Both the position numbers and the translations under genes were made by a program. A DNA stretch of 64,000 nt, taken from assembly GCF_031932625.1 (NCBI RefSeq), contig NZ_JAVSCK010000001.1, positions 62,001-126,000 on the forward strand, in the 5' to 3' direction. Source of the DNA: Hwangdonia seohaensis (lineage in GTDB: Bacteria; Bacteroidota; Bacteroidia; Flavobacteriales; Flavobacteriaceae). This document shows, piece by piece, positions 9,118-17,797 of the stretch. The notes beneath the pieces were generated by a model, which made no database searches, was not told the DNA's origin, and saw only the letters and a list, made by a program, of their open reading frames with translations. Each line of letters begins with the position of its first letter. Within the stretch, counting starts at the first letter, position 1.

Positions 9118-10338
9118 TTACAACTTGGTAAAATCCAGGGCATACAAATCATAGTATTTTGACACGCCGTGTCCTATAAAAAGTTTGTTTTTCAATATAA
9201 AGAAAAACATGGTCCCTCTTGTAGAAAGCTCCTTTGGCAAAGGGGCAATTTGGGTCCAAGAACGTTTTGTTAAATCAAATGACCAAAATGTTTGATCTAT
9301 CCAAGGGGTTTCCTCATGATTCAAATAGCTAAATCCAAAATAAATCTTATTGCTATAGGAGAACCCAATTATATTAGATTTTAAAACACCTGGATATTCC
9401 GTCACATAATCCCAAGTATCGTCTACGGAATTATAACTGTATATCTTTTTCCTTGAAGTCATTATATAAGCAATTCCGTCAAGATTGGTTCCGCCTACCG
9501 AAAAGCCTTCTGCAGAAAGACTGGATTTACTATACCATTGATCTGTTTCGGGCGCATAATTAAACGATTTATAAGAACTTAAAATAAGGATATTATTTGC
9601 GTTTGAATAACCATGGTAATACCCACCAAATCCTTCATAATTAAACGGTGCTACTGATAGAACAGACCAAGTATTCTCATTAAGTTCATATAGGTTGGTA
9701 TCGATATCATTTAAAATATAATTTGAATCATTTAAATGGACAGCGGTGAATTTAGTCCCAGATGAACCATCAGGATTTGGGAAGCTTGCTATTTGATGGA
9801 ATACCTTTTCATTTGGATTATACTTATACGTTTTGGTGTCTTGAAATAATACATACCCATTTTCTTTATCAGAAAAACCATATGGAACATGTACACCTGG
9901 AAGATTTAAATTGCTCAGTTCTTTTGACCAAATTGATTTTTCACTTCCCTTGCTCATAAAAGAAACCGTGTTTCCATAAATTGTTTTAGTTCCATAGCTA
10001 GCAAAGGTCTTTATTTTATACTCGAAACCACTCGCCAGTAAGGAGTCTATTCTGGCCTCGAAAATACCCGTAGAAACATCTGATTCAAAAGTTATTTTAT
10101 TCGAAGTATTAACATTGGGCTCTTCAAAATCCCATAAACTCCAAACGAACCCATAAGCATTAATCTTTGCCTCACCTTTTTGAACTAGTTCTCCTCTGAA
10201 TGTGGCCCCTGTAGCGTCTACACTTATAGCTTGAAGTGTTTTTATTACAGGCTCTTCATTTAAAAATGGTTCTTCTGAATCTTTATTACAATTTACCAGA
10301 ATAAGCGAGATAACTATTAATGCTATATTTTTCATCAT
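9118..10338 (-). CDS. Kelch-like beta-propeller lipoprotein
   Basis: About 406 residues. The lipoprotein signal peptide (MMKNIALIVISLILVNC) has its lipobox cysteine at residue 17. Residues ~30-130 look like a fibronectin-III/Ig-like domain (ISVDATGATFRGEL, INAYGFVWS, FEYKIKTFASYG). The remainder has repeating W/Y-aromatic blades such as YNPNEKVFHQIASFP, LNENTWSVLS, YNSVDDTWDYV and FDLTKRSWTQIAPLP, the kelch/galactose-oxidase propeller pattern. No copper ligands are evident, so it is probably a binding protein rather than an oxidase. It has its own transcription unit upstream of the sulfatase gene in gene order on the same strand, with a gap of about 120 bp. The function is unknown. Confidence 0.75.
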   Translation of the reverse strand: MMKNIALIVISLILVNCNKDSEEPFLNEEPVIKTLQAISVDATGATFRGELVQKGEAKINAYGFVWSLWDFEEPNVNTSNKITFESDVSTGIFEARIDSLLASGFEYKIKTFASYGTKTIYGNTVSFMSKGSEKSIWSKELSNLNLPGVHVPYGFSDKENGYVLFQDTKTYKYNPNEKVFHQIASFPNPDGSSGTKFTAVHLNDSNYILNDIDTNLYELNENTWSVLSVAPFNYEGFGGYYHGYSNANNILILSSYKSFNYAPETDQWYSKSSLSAEGFSVGGTNLDGIAYIMTSRKKIYSYNSVDDTWDYVTEYPGVLKSNIIGFSYSNKIYFGFSYLNHEETPWIDQTFWSFDLTKRSWTQIAPLPKELSTRGTMFFFILKNKLFIGHGVSKYYDLYALDFTKL

Positions 10339-10461
10339 AAATTACAATTGCAAGGTTATATTTGAATTAAATGACACACGGAGTAATCTTTTAACAAACT
10401 TGTTCAGACGCTGGACAAACATATCATCTTTTTCAGACAAAACCAAATAGAGGCCAATCAA

Positions 10462-12027
10462 CTATTCAATAAACCCAACCTGTTTCCAATCAAAATCAAT
10501 AGCATCATTTTTTTGTGGTGTTCCAGGTGTGCTTCGCCCTTCAACAATATATTTCGTTAGTAAAGTTTTTAATTCCATAACTTTTTTTGGGTTTATTGCT
10601 ATTATATTATTCGTTTCGCTCGGGTCATTTTTCAAATTATAAAGTTGGTGTTTTGGTAAAGAATCCATAGCGGCTTTATTAGTGGGTCTTGGGAAACTCC
10701 AACCACCGGAACCTGGGCACATAATAAGTTTCCATTCATCTTTTCTTATGGAAAAACTCCCATTAACGGAATGGTGCACCGTAGCTTCCCTAAAGGGTTT
10801 ATCAAGCTTTTTTTGAGTGAATAATGGCAGTAAACTGTAACTGTCTTCGGCTTCGTTATCCAAAAGTTTATATCCGGAAATTTCGGCGCAGGTCGCCATA
10901 AAATCGGTAGTGCAAATAGTTTCTTTTGAAGTAATACCTTGCGTTATTTTTTTTGGCCATTTAACGATAAAAGGCACTCGATGTCCGCCTTCAAAAATAT
11001 CGGCTTTGTGGCCGCGATATATATAACTTGGGTTATGGTTTTTAGCTTTTAAAACCCCATAATCTGCCTCTGGCGAACAGCCATTATCGCTGGTAAAAAT
11101 AACGATGGTATTCTCTTCAATTCCTGCGTCTTTAATCGTTTTGGTAAGCTGTCCCATATAAGCATCGATGAGCATCATAAAATCAGCATAAGGATTTAAT
11201 TGGCTTTTCCCCAACCACTCTTCCGTTGGCAAAATTGGGGTGTGTGGCGATGGCAAAGCAAGATATAAGAAAAACGGATTGTTGTCTTTAGCTTTTTCGG
11301 TAATGTATTTAAACGATTTTCTGAAGAAATTGGGCGTTACATCATCATGTATAAAATCTTTTGAAGTTGGCCCTTTTCGCCACCAAGTGTATTTGCCCGA
11401 GTTTTCGGTAACGGAATCTGGAACTACGGTAACTTGTCCGTTTTCAACATACACGTAAGGCGCCATATCCAACGACCCCGAATGTCCGTAAGCATAAGTA
11501 AACCCTAATTCGTTTGGGCCATTTTTTATGGGTTTTGTAAAATCTATATTGTCAAAATCCTTAAAATCCCAACCGCTTCCGCCAAAACTATCTTCATCTT
11601 TTAAAGTCCAATCCCAACCCAAATGCCATTTGCCAATAAAGGCGGTGTGGTAACCTTGTTTTTTCAACATGGAAGCCACGGTTGTTCTCGAATTTGGAAT
11701 TAAGGCTTTAGATTTTCCTGTTAGCACACCGCTTTTTAATTTACTTCTCCAATTATATCGTCCTGTTAAAATACTATAGCGCGTTGGCGTGCACACTGCC
11801 GATGACGTATGTGCATCGGTAAACTTAATGCCAGCGTTGGCCAATTGATCGATGTTTGGGGTTTTAATTTGTCCGTTTTCATTAAAGCTGGATATATCGC
11901 CGTAGCCCAAATCGTCTGCCAACACATAAATAATATTTGGTTTTTGGGCTTCCGTTTTTGTGGCTTTTGAGCAACTTGCAGCCATAAAAAGGATAAACAG
12001 TAACAATATTAGCGTGTGGTTTTTCAT
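10462..12027 (-). CDS. Lipoprotein sulfatase (arylsulfatase family, formylglycine type)
   Basis: 521 residues. The lipoprotein signal peptide ends at MAASC19. The type I sulfatase core starts with NIIYVLADDLGYGD, in which D38/D39 are metal ligands. The modification motif is C79-T-P-T-R83, where Cys is converted to formylglycine by a maturase not present in this window. GKWHLGWDW and IFTSDNGCSPE supply further active-site residues. Such enzymes remove sulfate esters from sulfated glycans, and the lipobox places it on the periplasmic or outer face of the cell envelope. It stands outside an obvious polysaccharide locus, with a kelch-like lipoprotein downstream and an FMN-binding protein upstream. 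The exact subfamily and substrate cannot be given from sequence by eye. Confidence 0.93.
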   Translation of the reverse strand: MKNHTLILLLFILFMAASCSKATKTEAQKPNIIYVLADDLGYGDISSFNENGQIKTPNIDQLANAGIKFTDAHTSSAVCTPTRYSILTGRYNWRSKLKSGVLTGKSKALIPNSRTTVASMLKKQGYHTAFIGKWHLGWDWTLKDEDSFGGSGWDFKDFDNIDFTKPIKNGPNELGFTYAYGHSGSLDMAPYVYVENGQVTVVPDSVTENSGKYTWWRKGPTSKDFIHDDVTPNFFRKSFKYITEKAKDNNPFFLYLALPSPHTPILPTEEWLGKSQLNPYADFMMLIDAYMGQLTKTIKDAGIEENTIVIFTSDNGCSPEADYGVLKAKNHNPSYIYRGHKADIFEGGHRVPFIVKWPKKITQGITSKETICTTDFMATCAEISGYKLLDNEAEDSYSLLPLFTQKKLDKPFREATVHHSVNGSFSIRKDEWKLIMCPGSGGWSFPRPTNKAAMDSLPKHQLYNLKNDPSETNNIIAINPKKVMELKTLLTKYIVEGRSTPGTPQKNDAIDFDWKQVGFIE

Positions 12028-12102
12028 TTAATTTAAAAATAATTTCAATACTATTTATTGGGCTATACACAACGTATTATCAATCAAATGCCCTGTATAG
12101 CT

Positions 12103-12699
12103 TCAGTTAAATACTTTACTTAAAAAAGTTTCAATACTTGTTTTATTGGCTCGAATAAGCTCCTCCTTCGCATTGGTTATATCGGTTTTATTTTTGTCTT
12201 GCGAGAGTTTAAATTTGCCTTCCCAATGGGTAATATCAATCTCAAATCCTTTTATATAATTTATTAAACCGTGCATTCTTGGGTTGTCCATTTTCAGTTG
12301 GTATTTATGGTCTGGAGCCTCTAAAAAACCAGCCATATCTACCAAACCTTGTTTTACTTTTTCCTCGTCGTTTACCTCGGCTACAGTTCCTTTTATATGC
12401 ACTTTTATATAATTCCAAGTTGGTAGCTGCGCCGTTGAATAAATACTGGGGGAAATATAACATTGCGGTCCGGAAAAAATTAGCGTTACTGGATTATTAT
12501 CTTTAAGCAATTGCGCTTGCGGATTATACCTATCGATGTGCCCAACAAGCTTACCGTTTTCGTTGTAAATCAAGGGCAAATGGGTTATTAAAGGCGTGTT
12601 GTTTTTTACTGAAATAACCGTGGCCAACGGATAGGTTTTAATCACTTCAATGAGGCGATTAATATTGTTTTCTTGATGGTGTTTTGGTGGATAATTCAA
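12103..12699 (-). CDS. FMN-binding negative transcriptional regulator (PaiB family)
   Basis: 198 residues. The protein has the PaiB-type split-barrel pattern: an N-terminal YPPKHHQENN, then PLATVISVKNNTPLITHLPL, VGHIDRYNPQ, the QCYISPSIY segment and WNYIKVHIKGT, a conserved run in this family. In Bacillus PaiB has been linked to control of protease and sporulation genes. In Bacteroidetes the role is untested, and FMN binding is inferred from the fold. It is a single gene transcribed divergently from radC, with only 64 bp between the start codons, so the two may share a control region. Confidence 0.87.
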   Translation of the reverse strand: MNYPPKHHQENNINRLIEVIKTYPLATVISVKNNTPLITHLPLIYNENGKLVGHIDRYNPQAQLLKDNNPVTLIFSGPQCYISPSIYSTAQLPTWNYIKVHIKGTVAEVNDEEKVKQGLVDMAGFLEAPDHKYQLKMDNPRMHGLINYIKGFEIDITHWEGKFKLSQDKNKTDITNAKEELIRANKTSIETFLSKVFN

Positions 12700-12763
12700 A
12701 TGGATTTACGAATTAAAATTAATGAATGTTGATTTATAAATTTACAATAATTATATTTATCAA

Positions 12764-13462
12764 ATGTCTGAAAAACCATCATCATTTTCAATAAAAAATT
12801 GGGCGCAAGACGATCAACCCCGCGAAAAATTACTTTATAAAGGCAAGACAGCTTTAAGCGATGCGGAGTTAGTGGCTATTTTAATAGGCTCGGGCAACAG
12901 AGAAGAAAGTGCCGTGGCCTTATGCAAGCGTATTTTAGCAAGTGCTGACAATAATTTAAGTGAACTGGGAAAACTGTCGGTTGAACAATTGATGCAATTT
13001 AAAGGCATTGGCGAGGCCAAGGCCATAACCATTACCGCTGCGATGGAATTGGGAAGACGACGACGAGGCGAAGAGGCATTGCGTAAAAATAAAATCACAT
13101 CCAGCGCATCGGTTTTCGAACTGATGCAGCCCATTATTGGCGAGCTGCAGCACGAAGAATTTTGGATTATTTACTTGAACAATTCCAACAAGGTCATTCA
13201 AAAAAACCAATTGAGCAAAGGCGGTATTACAGGCACTTTGGTCGATATACGTTTGGTATTAAAAAATGCGCTTCAAGTTGGGGCGACAGGTTTAATTTTG
13301 GCACATAATCATCCGTCGGGGACTTTAAAACCCAGTGAAGCCGACAAACAAATTACCAATAAATTAAAAGTCGCTGCCGAAAGTTTAGATATAAAAGTGC
13401 TAGACCACCTAATTATAACAGAAAAAGCATACTTTAGTTTTGCGGATGAAAACATGCTTTAG
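12764..13462 (+). CDS. radC: RadC-family JAB/MPN metalloprotein
   Basis: 232 residues, the usual length. An N-terminal helix-hairpin-helix region (LSDAELVAILIGSG, FKGIGEAKAITI) is followed by the JAB1/MPN domain. Its zinc-binding motif is seen as EEFWIIYLNN, then AHNHPSGTLKPSEAD, which carries the HxH(P)SG...D ligands. Despite its historical name, the role of RadC in DNA repair is doubtful. The family is more likely a nuclease or peptidase-like hydrolase acting with mobile DNA. The AT-rich sequence before the ATG (TATATTTATC) may hold a weak -7 box. Confidence 0.95.
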   Translation: MSEKPSSFSIKNWAQDDQPREKLLYKGKTALSDAELVAILIGSGNREESAVALCKRILASADNNLSELGKLSVEQLMQFKGIGEAKAITITAAMELGRRRRGEEALRKNKITSSASVFELMQPIIGELQHEEFWIIYLNNSNKVIQKNQLSKGGITGTLVDIRLVLKNALQVGATGLILAHNHPSGTLKPSEADKQITNKLKVAAESLDIKVLDHLIITEKAYFSFADENML

Positions 13463-13544
13463 AAACGCAAAAAGTTAAAACACAAATCCCAAATTCCAAA
13501 AACAGAAAATCATTGGAGTTTGTTTTTTTAAAAATTTTGGAATT

Positions 13545-13552
13545 TACATTTG
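13545..13552 (+). promoter_or_regulatory. Bacteroidetes -7 box (TACATTTG) 4 bp before a start codon
   Basis: A perfect TAnnTTTG match ends at 13552 and the ATG lies at 13557, so a transcript starting at the normal distance would begin at the start codon itself. This is the same arrangement as at rlmN. Confidence 0.5.
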
Positions 13553-13556
13553 CAAA

Positions 13557-14858
13557 ATGTTATTAGTTTATACTCATAAAATATCGCCAAGATTAAAATA
13601 TGTTTTCAAGCATATTTGCACCAGGGTATTGGGTATTGAAGTTTCGTTTACCACAAAAATCGAAACCTTTATTGCGCACGATAATTTAAAAATGTCGTAT
13701 ACTCGACAGCCATTGGCGAACGAGTTTTTTATTAAAAGCCACGACATCTTATTTGAGCAAGGGCTATCGGACGTAGACATACACGTGCACGATTGGGAGG
13801 ATACCAAAGGCTTCTTTTACAACGGAGATAAAAGCGTCATTCCGTTTGATATTTTTGCGGCATCATTTTATTTATTGTCCCGTTACGAGGAGTATTTACC
13901 GCAGGTACGAGACGAATTTGGACGTTTTTTGGCTACCGAAAGCATCGCGTTTAAACACAACTTTTTACATCAACCCGTTGTTGATATTTGGGCGTTAAAA
14001 TTTAAGGATGCCTTACAAAATCATTTTCCCGATTTTAGTTTCCCGCAACGCGCCTATAGTATAAAACCTGTAATTGATGTACCAAGCCCGTACAATTATA
14101 AACTAAAGGGCATCATCAGATCTTTTGGTGGTTCCATTAGAGACTTATTGCGCTTTAAACTTAAAAGTTTATACGATAGGTTTATGGTGCTTTTCGGATT
14201 GAAACACGACCCGTTTGACACCTTTAAATACATTATAAACAAACAAAAACAAAGCAAGTTTAAGTTTGTGTTCTTCTTTTTAATAGGCTCTTATTCCACG
14301 TACGATAAAGGCATTAATCCTAACAAAAAAAAGTTTATATCGCTTATAAAACAGGTGGCAGATTACAGCCTTGTGGGGTTAAAAACATCTTTCTTTGCTA
14401 TCGACCATCAAAAGATTTTAAAAAAGGAAAAACTTCAAATGGAAGCCATAATTAACACCAATTTAAAAGCCTCAAGGCAATCGCATTCTAAACTTAATTT
14501 ACCCGAATCTTACAGAAATCTTATCGATTTGGAAATAGAAGAAGATTACACCATGGGCTATATAAACCATATTGGTTTTAGGGCTGGGTCTTGTACCCCA
14601 TTTTTGTTTTACGACTTAGATTACGAAACCCAAACCCCTTTAAAAGTGCATGGTTACCATCTTATGGATTTTGCCTTGCTTAAAAACAAATCGTTGTTGG
14701 ATAAAAAAATGGCATTAAATCAAATTATCAACGAAGTAAAACGGGTAAACGGGGAATTTGTTCCTGTATTTCACAACTATACATTTAGCGATTCCAACCG
14801 CTGGAACGGCTTTAAAACATTGTTTAATATTATTTTAGAATCGGCAAATGAAGATTAA
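13557..14858 (+). CDS. Polysaccharide deacetylase-like family protein
   Basis: 433 residues. The N-terminal half (VYTHKISPRLKYVFKHI, then FDIFAASFYLLSRYEEYLPQ and QPVVDIWALKF) matches a Bacteroidetes family described as polysaccharide deacetylase family proteins. The C-terminal half (LVGLKTSFFAIDHQK, IGFRAGSCTPFLFYDLD, PVFHNYTF) has the layout of a NodB-like barrel, but with poor conservation of the metal-binding HxxxH and catalytic Asp motifs. No signal peptide is visible, so it is probably cytoplasmic. It overlaps the downstream HAD phosphatase gene by 11 bp, which implies co-translation. Actual deacetylase activity is uncertain. Confidence 0.75.
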   Translation: MLLVYTHKISPRLKYVFKHICTRVLGIEVSFTTKIETFIAHDNLKMSYTRQPLANEFFIKSHDILFEQGLSDVDIHVHDWEDTKGFFYNGDKSVIPFDIFAASFYLLSRYEEYLPQVRDEFGRFLATESIAFKHNFLHQPVVDIWALKFKDALQNHFPDFSFPQRAYSIKPVIDVPSPYNYKLKGIIRSFGGSIRDLLRFKLKSLYDRFMVLFGLKHDPFDTFKYIINKQKQSKFKFVFFFLIGSYSTYDKGINPNKKKFISLIKQVADYSLVGLKTSFFAIDHQKILKKEKLQMEAIINTNLKASRQSHSKLNLPESYRNLIDLEIEEDYTMGYINHIGFRAGSCTPFLFYDLDYETQTPLKVHGYHLMDFALLKNKSLLDKKMALNQIINEVKRVNGEFVPVFHNYTFSDSNRWNGFKTLFNIILESANED

Positions 14859-15537
14859 AGGCATCACGGATATATTTTTTGATTTAGACCATACCCTTTG
14901 GGATTTTGATAAAAACTCAGCCCTAACTTTCGATAAAATTTTTAAGCTGAATAATATCAATATTAATTTGAATGAATTTTTAGCCTATTACGAACCTATC
15001 AATTTAAATTATTGGAAGCTTTACAGAGATGAAAAAATAGACAAGGCTTCATTGCGTTTCGGGCGGTTGAACGATGCTTTTTCAGCAGTCGATTTTACGG
15101 TTGAAAATCATGTAATCCATCAACTTTCAGAAGATTATATTACACATTTAAGCAGTTTTAACCATTTGTTTGAAAACACTTTTGAAATCCTGGATTATTT
15201 AAAGCACAACTACACCCTTCATATTATAACCAACGGATTTAGCGAAGTGCAGCAGGGAAAAATGAAAAACTCGAACATCATCCATTATTTTAAAACGGTG
15301 ACTAACTCCGAGTCGGTTGGTGTAAAAAAACCGAACCCTAAAATTTTCAACCATGCCTTAAAAGCCGCCAATACGCCCGTAAATAAAGCCTTAATGATAG
15401 GCGACAACTACGAAGCAGACATACTAGGTGCCATAAATATTGGAATGGATGCCATTTTGTTCGACACCAAAAACGAAGCTATAAATGAGGATGTTAAACA
15501 AATAAACAACCTAATTCATTTAAAAAATTATTTGTAA
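14848..15537 (+). CDS. YjjG-type HAD nucleotidase
   Basis: 229 residues of the haloacid dehalogenase superfamily. Motif I is DIFFDLDHTLWDFD (nucleophile Asp at about residue 11 and acid Asp two residues on). Motif II is in LHIITNGF. The lysine motif lies in SVGVKKPNPKIF and motif IV is MIGDNYEADILGA. This set, with a helical C1 cap, matches the YjjG subgroup of pyrimidine nucleotidases, which remove the phosphate from non-canonical nucleotides (house-cleaning). It overlaps the preceding gene by 11 bp and so is coupled to it. The substrate is inferred from the family. Confidence 0.9.
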   Translation: MKIKGITDIFFDLDHTLWDFDKNSALTFDKIFKLNNININLNEFLAYYEPINLNYWKLYRDEKIDKASLRFGRLNDAFSAVDFTVENHVIHQLSEDYITHLSSFNHLFENTFEILDYLKHNYTLHIITNGFSEVQQGKMKNSNIIHYFKTVTNSESVGVKKPNPKIFNHALKAANTPVNKALMIGDNYEADILGAINIGMDAILFDTKNEAINEDVKQINNLIHLKNYL

Positions 15538-15584
15538 AACGTATCTTTACAATTGGGTTTTTAGTTTAGTAATGCATCGTAAAC

Positions 15585-15612
15585 CTTAGTCGCCCCGAGC
15601 TTGTTTCAGGGT
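15585..15612 (+). repeat. Degenerate copy of the GCTTGTTTCAG palindrome family
   Basis: GTCGCCCCGAGCTTGTTTCAGGG resembles the GTCATGCTGAACTTGTTTCAGCATC repeat found at 5526 and 50055, with the outer arms changed. It lies in the short gap between the HAD gene and the secreted protein gene. Confidence 0.4.
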
Positions 15613-15727
15613 TACAACATAAATAAACAATGATGTAATGCTTAAACAAATTAAGCGCTACATTAAAACAGATGACTATTTACAACCTTCCAAACAAATT
15701 TGGGGTTTAACTATATTATTTAAAAAA

Positions 15728-16591
15728 ATGAAAACTAAATTATTTACTACATGTATAGCTTGTTTTATTATTGCAAGTGCATTTTCTCAAACCAATTTAA
15801 ACGATTATAAATATGTAATTGTTCCTAAAAAATACAGTTTCTTAAAACAAGAAAATCAATATCTTTTAAATTCGTTGACCAAATTTTTATTCGAAAAACA
15901 TGGATTTAACACCTTATTGGAAGGCGAAACCTATCCAGACGACTTTAAGCAAAACCGTTGTATGGGTTTAAATTCCGATGTTTTAAAAGAGTCTGGAATG
16001 TTTAAAACAAAACTAACCGTTGCGCTAAAAGACTGTAATGGCGTAGTGGTTTATACTTCGCAATTGGGCGAAAGCAGATTGAAGGAATACAGCAAAGCTT
16101 ACAACGAAGCGCTGCGAAATGCCTTTAAATCGTTTGAAGACTTGAATTACAGTTATAAGCCAAGTACTAAAAACGCTATATCCGTTGCCAAAGTAGATGT
16201 GGAAACCAATAATGAAGTGGCACAAGAAATCCAGAAATTAAAAGAAGAAATACAATCTTTAAAAAACAAAAAAGAAGAAGTTGCAGAGGTTGCCGGCCCC
16301 AAAACTGAGGTTGAAGAAATTGTTGAAGTACCGGTAAAAGAGACCAAAACAATGCCCAAAACGGTAATCGAGGGCACCTCAAATATATTGTACGCTCAAG
16401 AAACCCCAGACGGCTTTCAGTTGGTTGACAGCTCACCAAAAGTGGTTTATAGAATGAATAGAACCAACTTAAAAGATGTTTTTGTGGTTGAAGGAATTGA
16501 TGGTATTATTTACAAAAAAGACAACACTTGGTTTTTGGACCATTATTACGGTGCGACCTTAACTCAGGAAGAATTGAATATTAAATTTTAA
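15728..16591 (+). CDS. Secreted protein of unknown function with coiled coil
   Basis: 287 residues from the ATG at 15728. The frame is open 90 bp further upstream, but the signal peptide (MKTKLFTTCIACFIIASAFS) begins here. After cleavage (AFSQT) comes a globular part with VIVPKKYSFLKQENQYLLNSLTKFLFEKHGF, which looks like the opening of a family of Flavobacteriaceae hypothetical proteins. A charged coiled coil follows at about residues 165-190 (EIQKLKEEIQSLKNKKEEV). A C-terminal region (VYRMNRTNLKDVFVVEG, then WFLDHYYG) ends the protein. No catalytic motif is recognised. It is followed by a strong terminator shared with queA on the opposite strand. Confidence 0.75.
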   Translation: MKTKLFTTCIACFIIASAFSQTNLNDYKYVIVPKKYSFLKQENQYLLNSLTKFLFEKHGFNTLLEGETYPDDFKQNRCMGLNSDVLKESGMFKTKLTVALKDCNGVVVYTSQLGESRLKEYSKAYNEALRNAFKSFEDLNYSYKPSTKNAISVAKVDVETNNEVAQEIQKLKEEIQSLKNKKEEVAEVAGPKTEVEEIVEVPVKETKTMPKTVIEGTSNILYAQETPDGFQLVDSSPKVVYRMNRTNLKDVFVVEGIDGIIYKKDNTWFLDHYYGATLTQEELNIKF

Positions 16592-16623
16592 GTTTTTTCT
16601 GTAGTTTCAAAAACATGACGTAT

Positions 16624-16656
16624 AAAAAAAGCCTCGTAAAAACGAGGCTTTTTTTT
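16624..16656. terminator. Bidirectional intrinsic terminator (secreted protein / queA)
   Basis: The perfect stem GCCTCGT/ACGAGGC (16631-16648) has an A-run on its left and a T-run on its right. It lies between convergent genes. Confidence 0.9.
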
Positions 16657-16668
16657 GATATAATGTTA

Positions 16669-17718
16669 TTAAATAATCAACATGGCATCGCCATAGCTGT
16701 AAAATTTGTACTTCTCTTTTATGGCTTCGTCATAGGCCTTTTTTATAAAATCGTGACCTGCAAAAGCTGAAGCCATCATCAATAATGTAGATTTTGGTGT
16801 GTGGAAATTAGTAATCATACAGTTTGCGATACTAAATTCGTATGGTGGAAAAATAAACTTATTGGTCCAACCATCAAATTCATTAAGCTCTCCGTTTGAT
16901 GACACCGCACTTTCTATAGCGCGCATAGCCGTAGTGCCCACCGCACAAATACGTTTTTTGTTTTTTAAAGCGGTATTAACGGTTGTAACAGCTTTATCGT
17001 TAATGGTCAATTCCTCGCTATCCATTTTATGTTTGGAAAGATCTTCAACCTCAACCGGATTAAATGTCCCTAACCCAACGTGTAAGGTTACTTCGGCAAA
17101 ATTAACGCCCTTAATTTCTAAACGCTTTAACAAGTGTCTTGAAAAGTGTAAGCCTGCTGTTGGTGCTGCTACAGCACCTTCGTTTTTCGCAAAAATGGTT
17201 TGGTAGCGGTCTTCGTCTTCTGGTTCAACCTCTCTTTTTATGTATTTTGGAAGTGGTGTTTCACCAAGTTCGGTTAATTTTCTGCGGAATTCGTTGTACG
17301 ATCCATCATATAAAAAACGCAAGGTACGCCCTCTCGATGTTGTGTTATCTATAACCTCGGCAACCAACGTTTCATCTTCGCCAAAATAAAGCTTATTGCC
17401 AATTCTTATTTTTCTTGCAGGATCTACCAAAACATCCCAAAGGCGTTGCTCTTCGTTTAATTCCCTTAACAAAAACACTTCTATTCTAGCACCGGTTTTT
17501 TCTTTGTTTCCGTATAATCTGGCAGGAAATACTTTGGTGTTATTAAGAATCATAACATCATTTTCATCAAAATAATCAATGAGATCCTTAAACATTTTGT
17601 GCTCAATGGTTTGCTCTTTTCTGTTCAATACCATTAAACGCGATTCGTCTCTATTCTCTGCTGGATATTCTGCTAATAATTCGTCTGGTAAGTTGAAACC
17701 AAAGTGTGATAATTTCAT
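16669..17718 (-). CDS. queA: tRNA preQ1 ribosyltransferase-isomerase QueA
   Basis: 349 residues, full length. QueA transfers and isomerises the ribosyl group of S-adenosylmethionine onto preQ1 in tRNA, giving epoxyqueuosine. Conserved family stretches are present: FNLPDELLAEYPAENRDESRLMVL at the N-terminus, ILNNTKVFPARL, PLPKYIKR, AAPTAGLHFS, and THVGL-like LHVGLGTFNPV, then AVGTTAMRAIES and ITNFHTPKSTLLMM. It is a single gene with a strong terminator 12 bp after its stop. The 79 bp gap to aroA upstream is AT-rich and may contain its promoter. Confidence 0.97.
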   Translation of the reverse strand: MKLSHFGFNLPDELLAEYPAENRDESRLMVLNRKEQTIEHKMFKDLIDYFDENDVMILNNTKVFPARLYGNKEKTGARIEVFLLRELNEEQRLWDVLVDPARKIRIGNKLYFGEDETLVAEVIDNTTSRGRTLRFLYDGSYNEFRRKLTELGETPLPKYIKREVEPEDEDRYQTIFAKNEGAVAAPTAGLHFSRHLLKRLEIKGVNFAEVTLHVGLGTFNPVEVEDLSKHKMDSEELTINDKAVTTVNTALKNKKRICAVGTTAMRAIESAVSSNGELNEFDGWTNKFIFPPYEFSIANCMITNFHTPKSTLLMMASAFAGHDFIKKAYDEAIKEKYKFYSYGDAMLII

Positions 17719-17797
17719 GTATACGTATTTAAGTGTTTTAAAGAAAGTTGCAAATATACAATCTGCGAATAGGCGTTGTCAAGTATTTAAGTGATTA

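Noticed and set aside
15638..15727. Extended start of the secreted coiled-coil protein
   Set aside because: The upstream 30 residues are not signal-like; the signal peptide starts at 15728.
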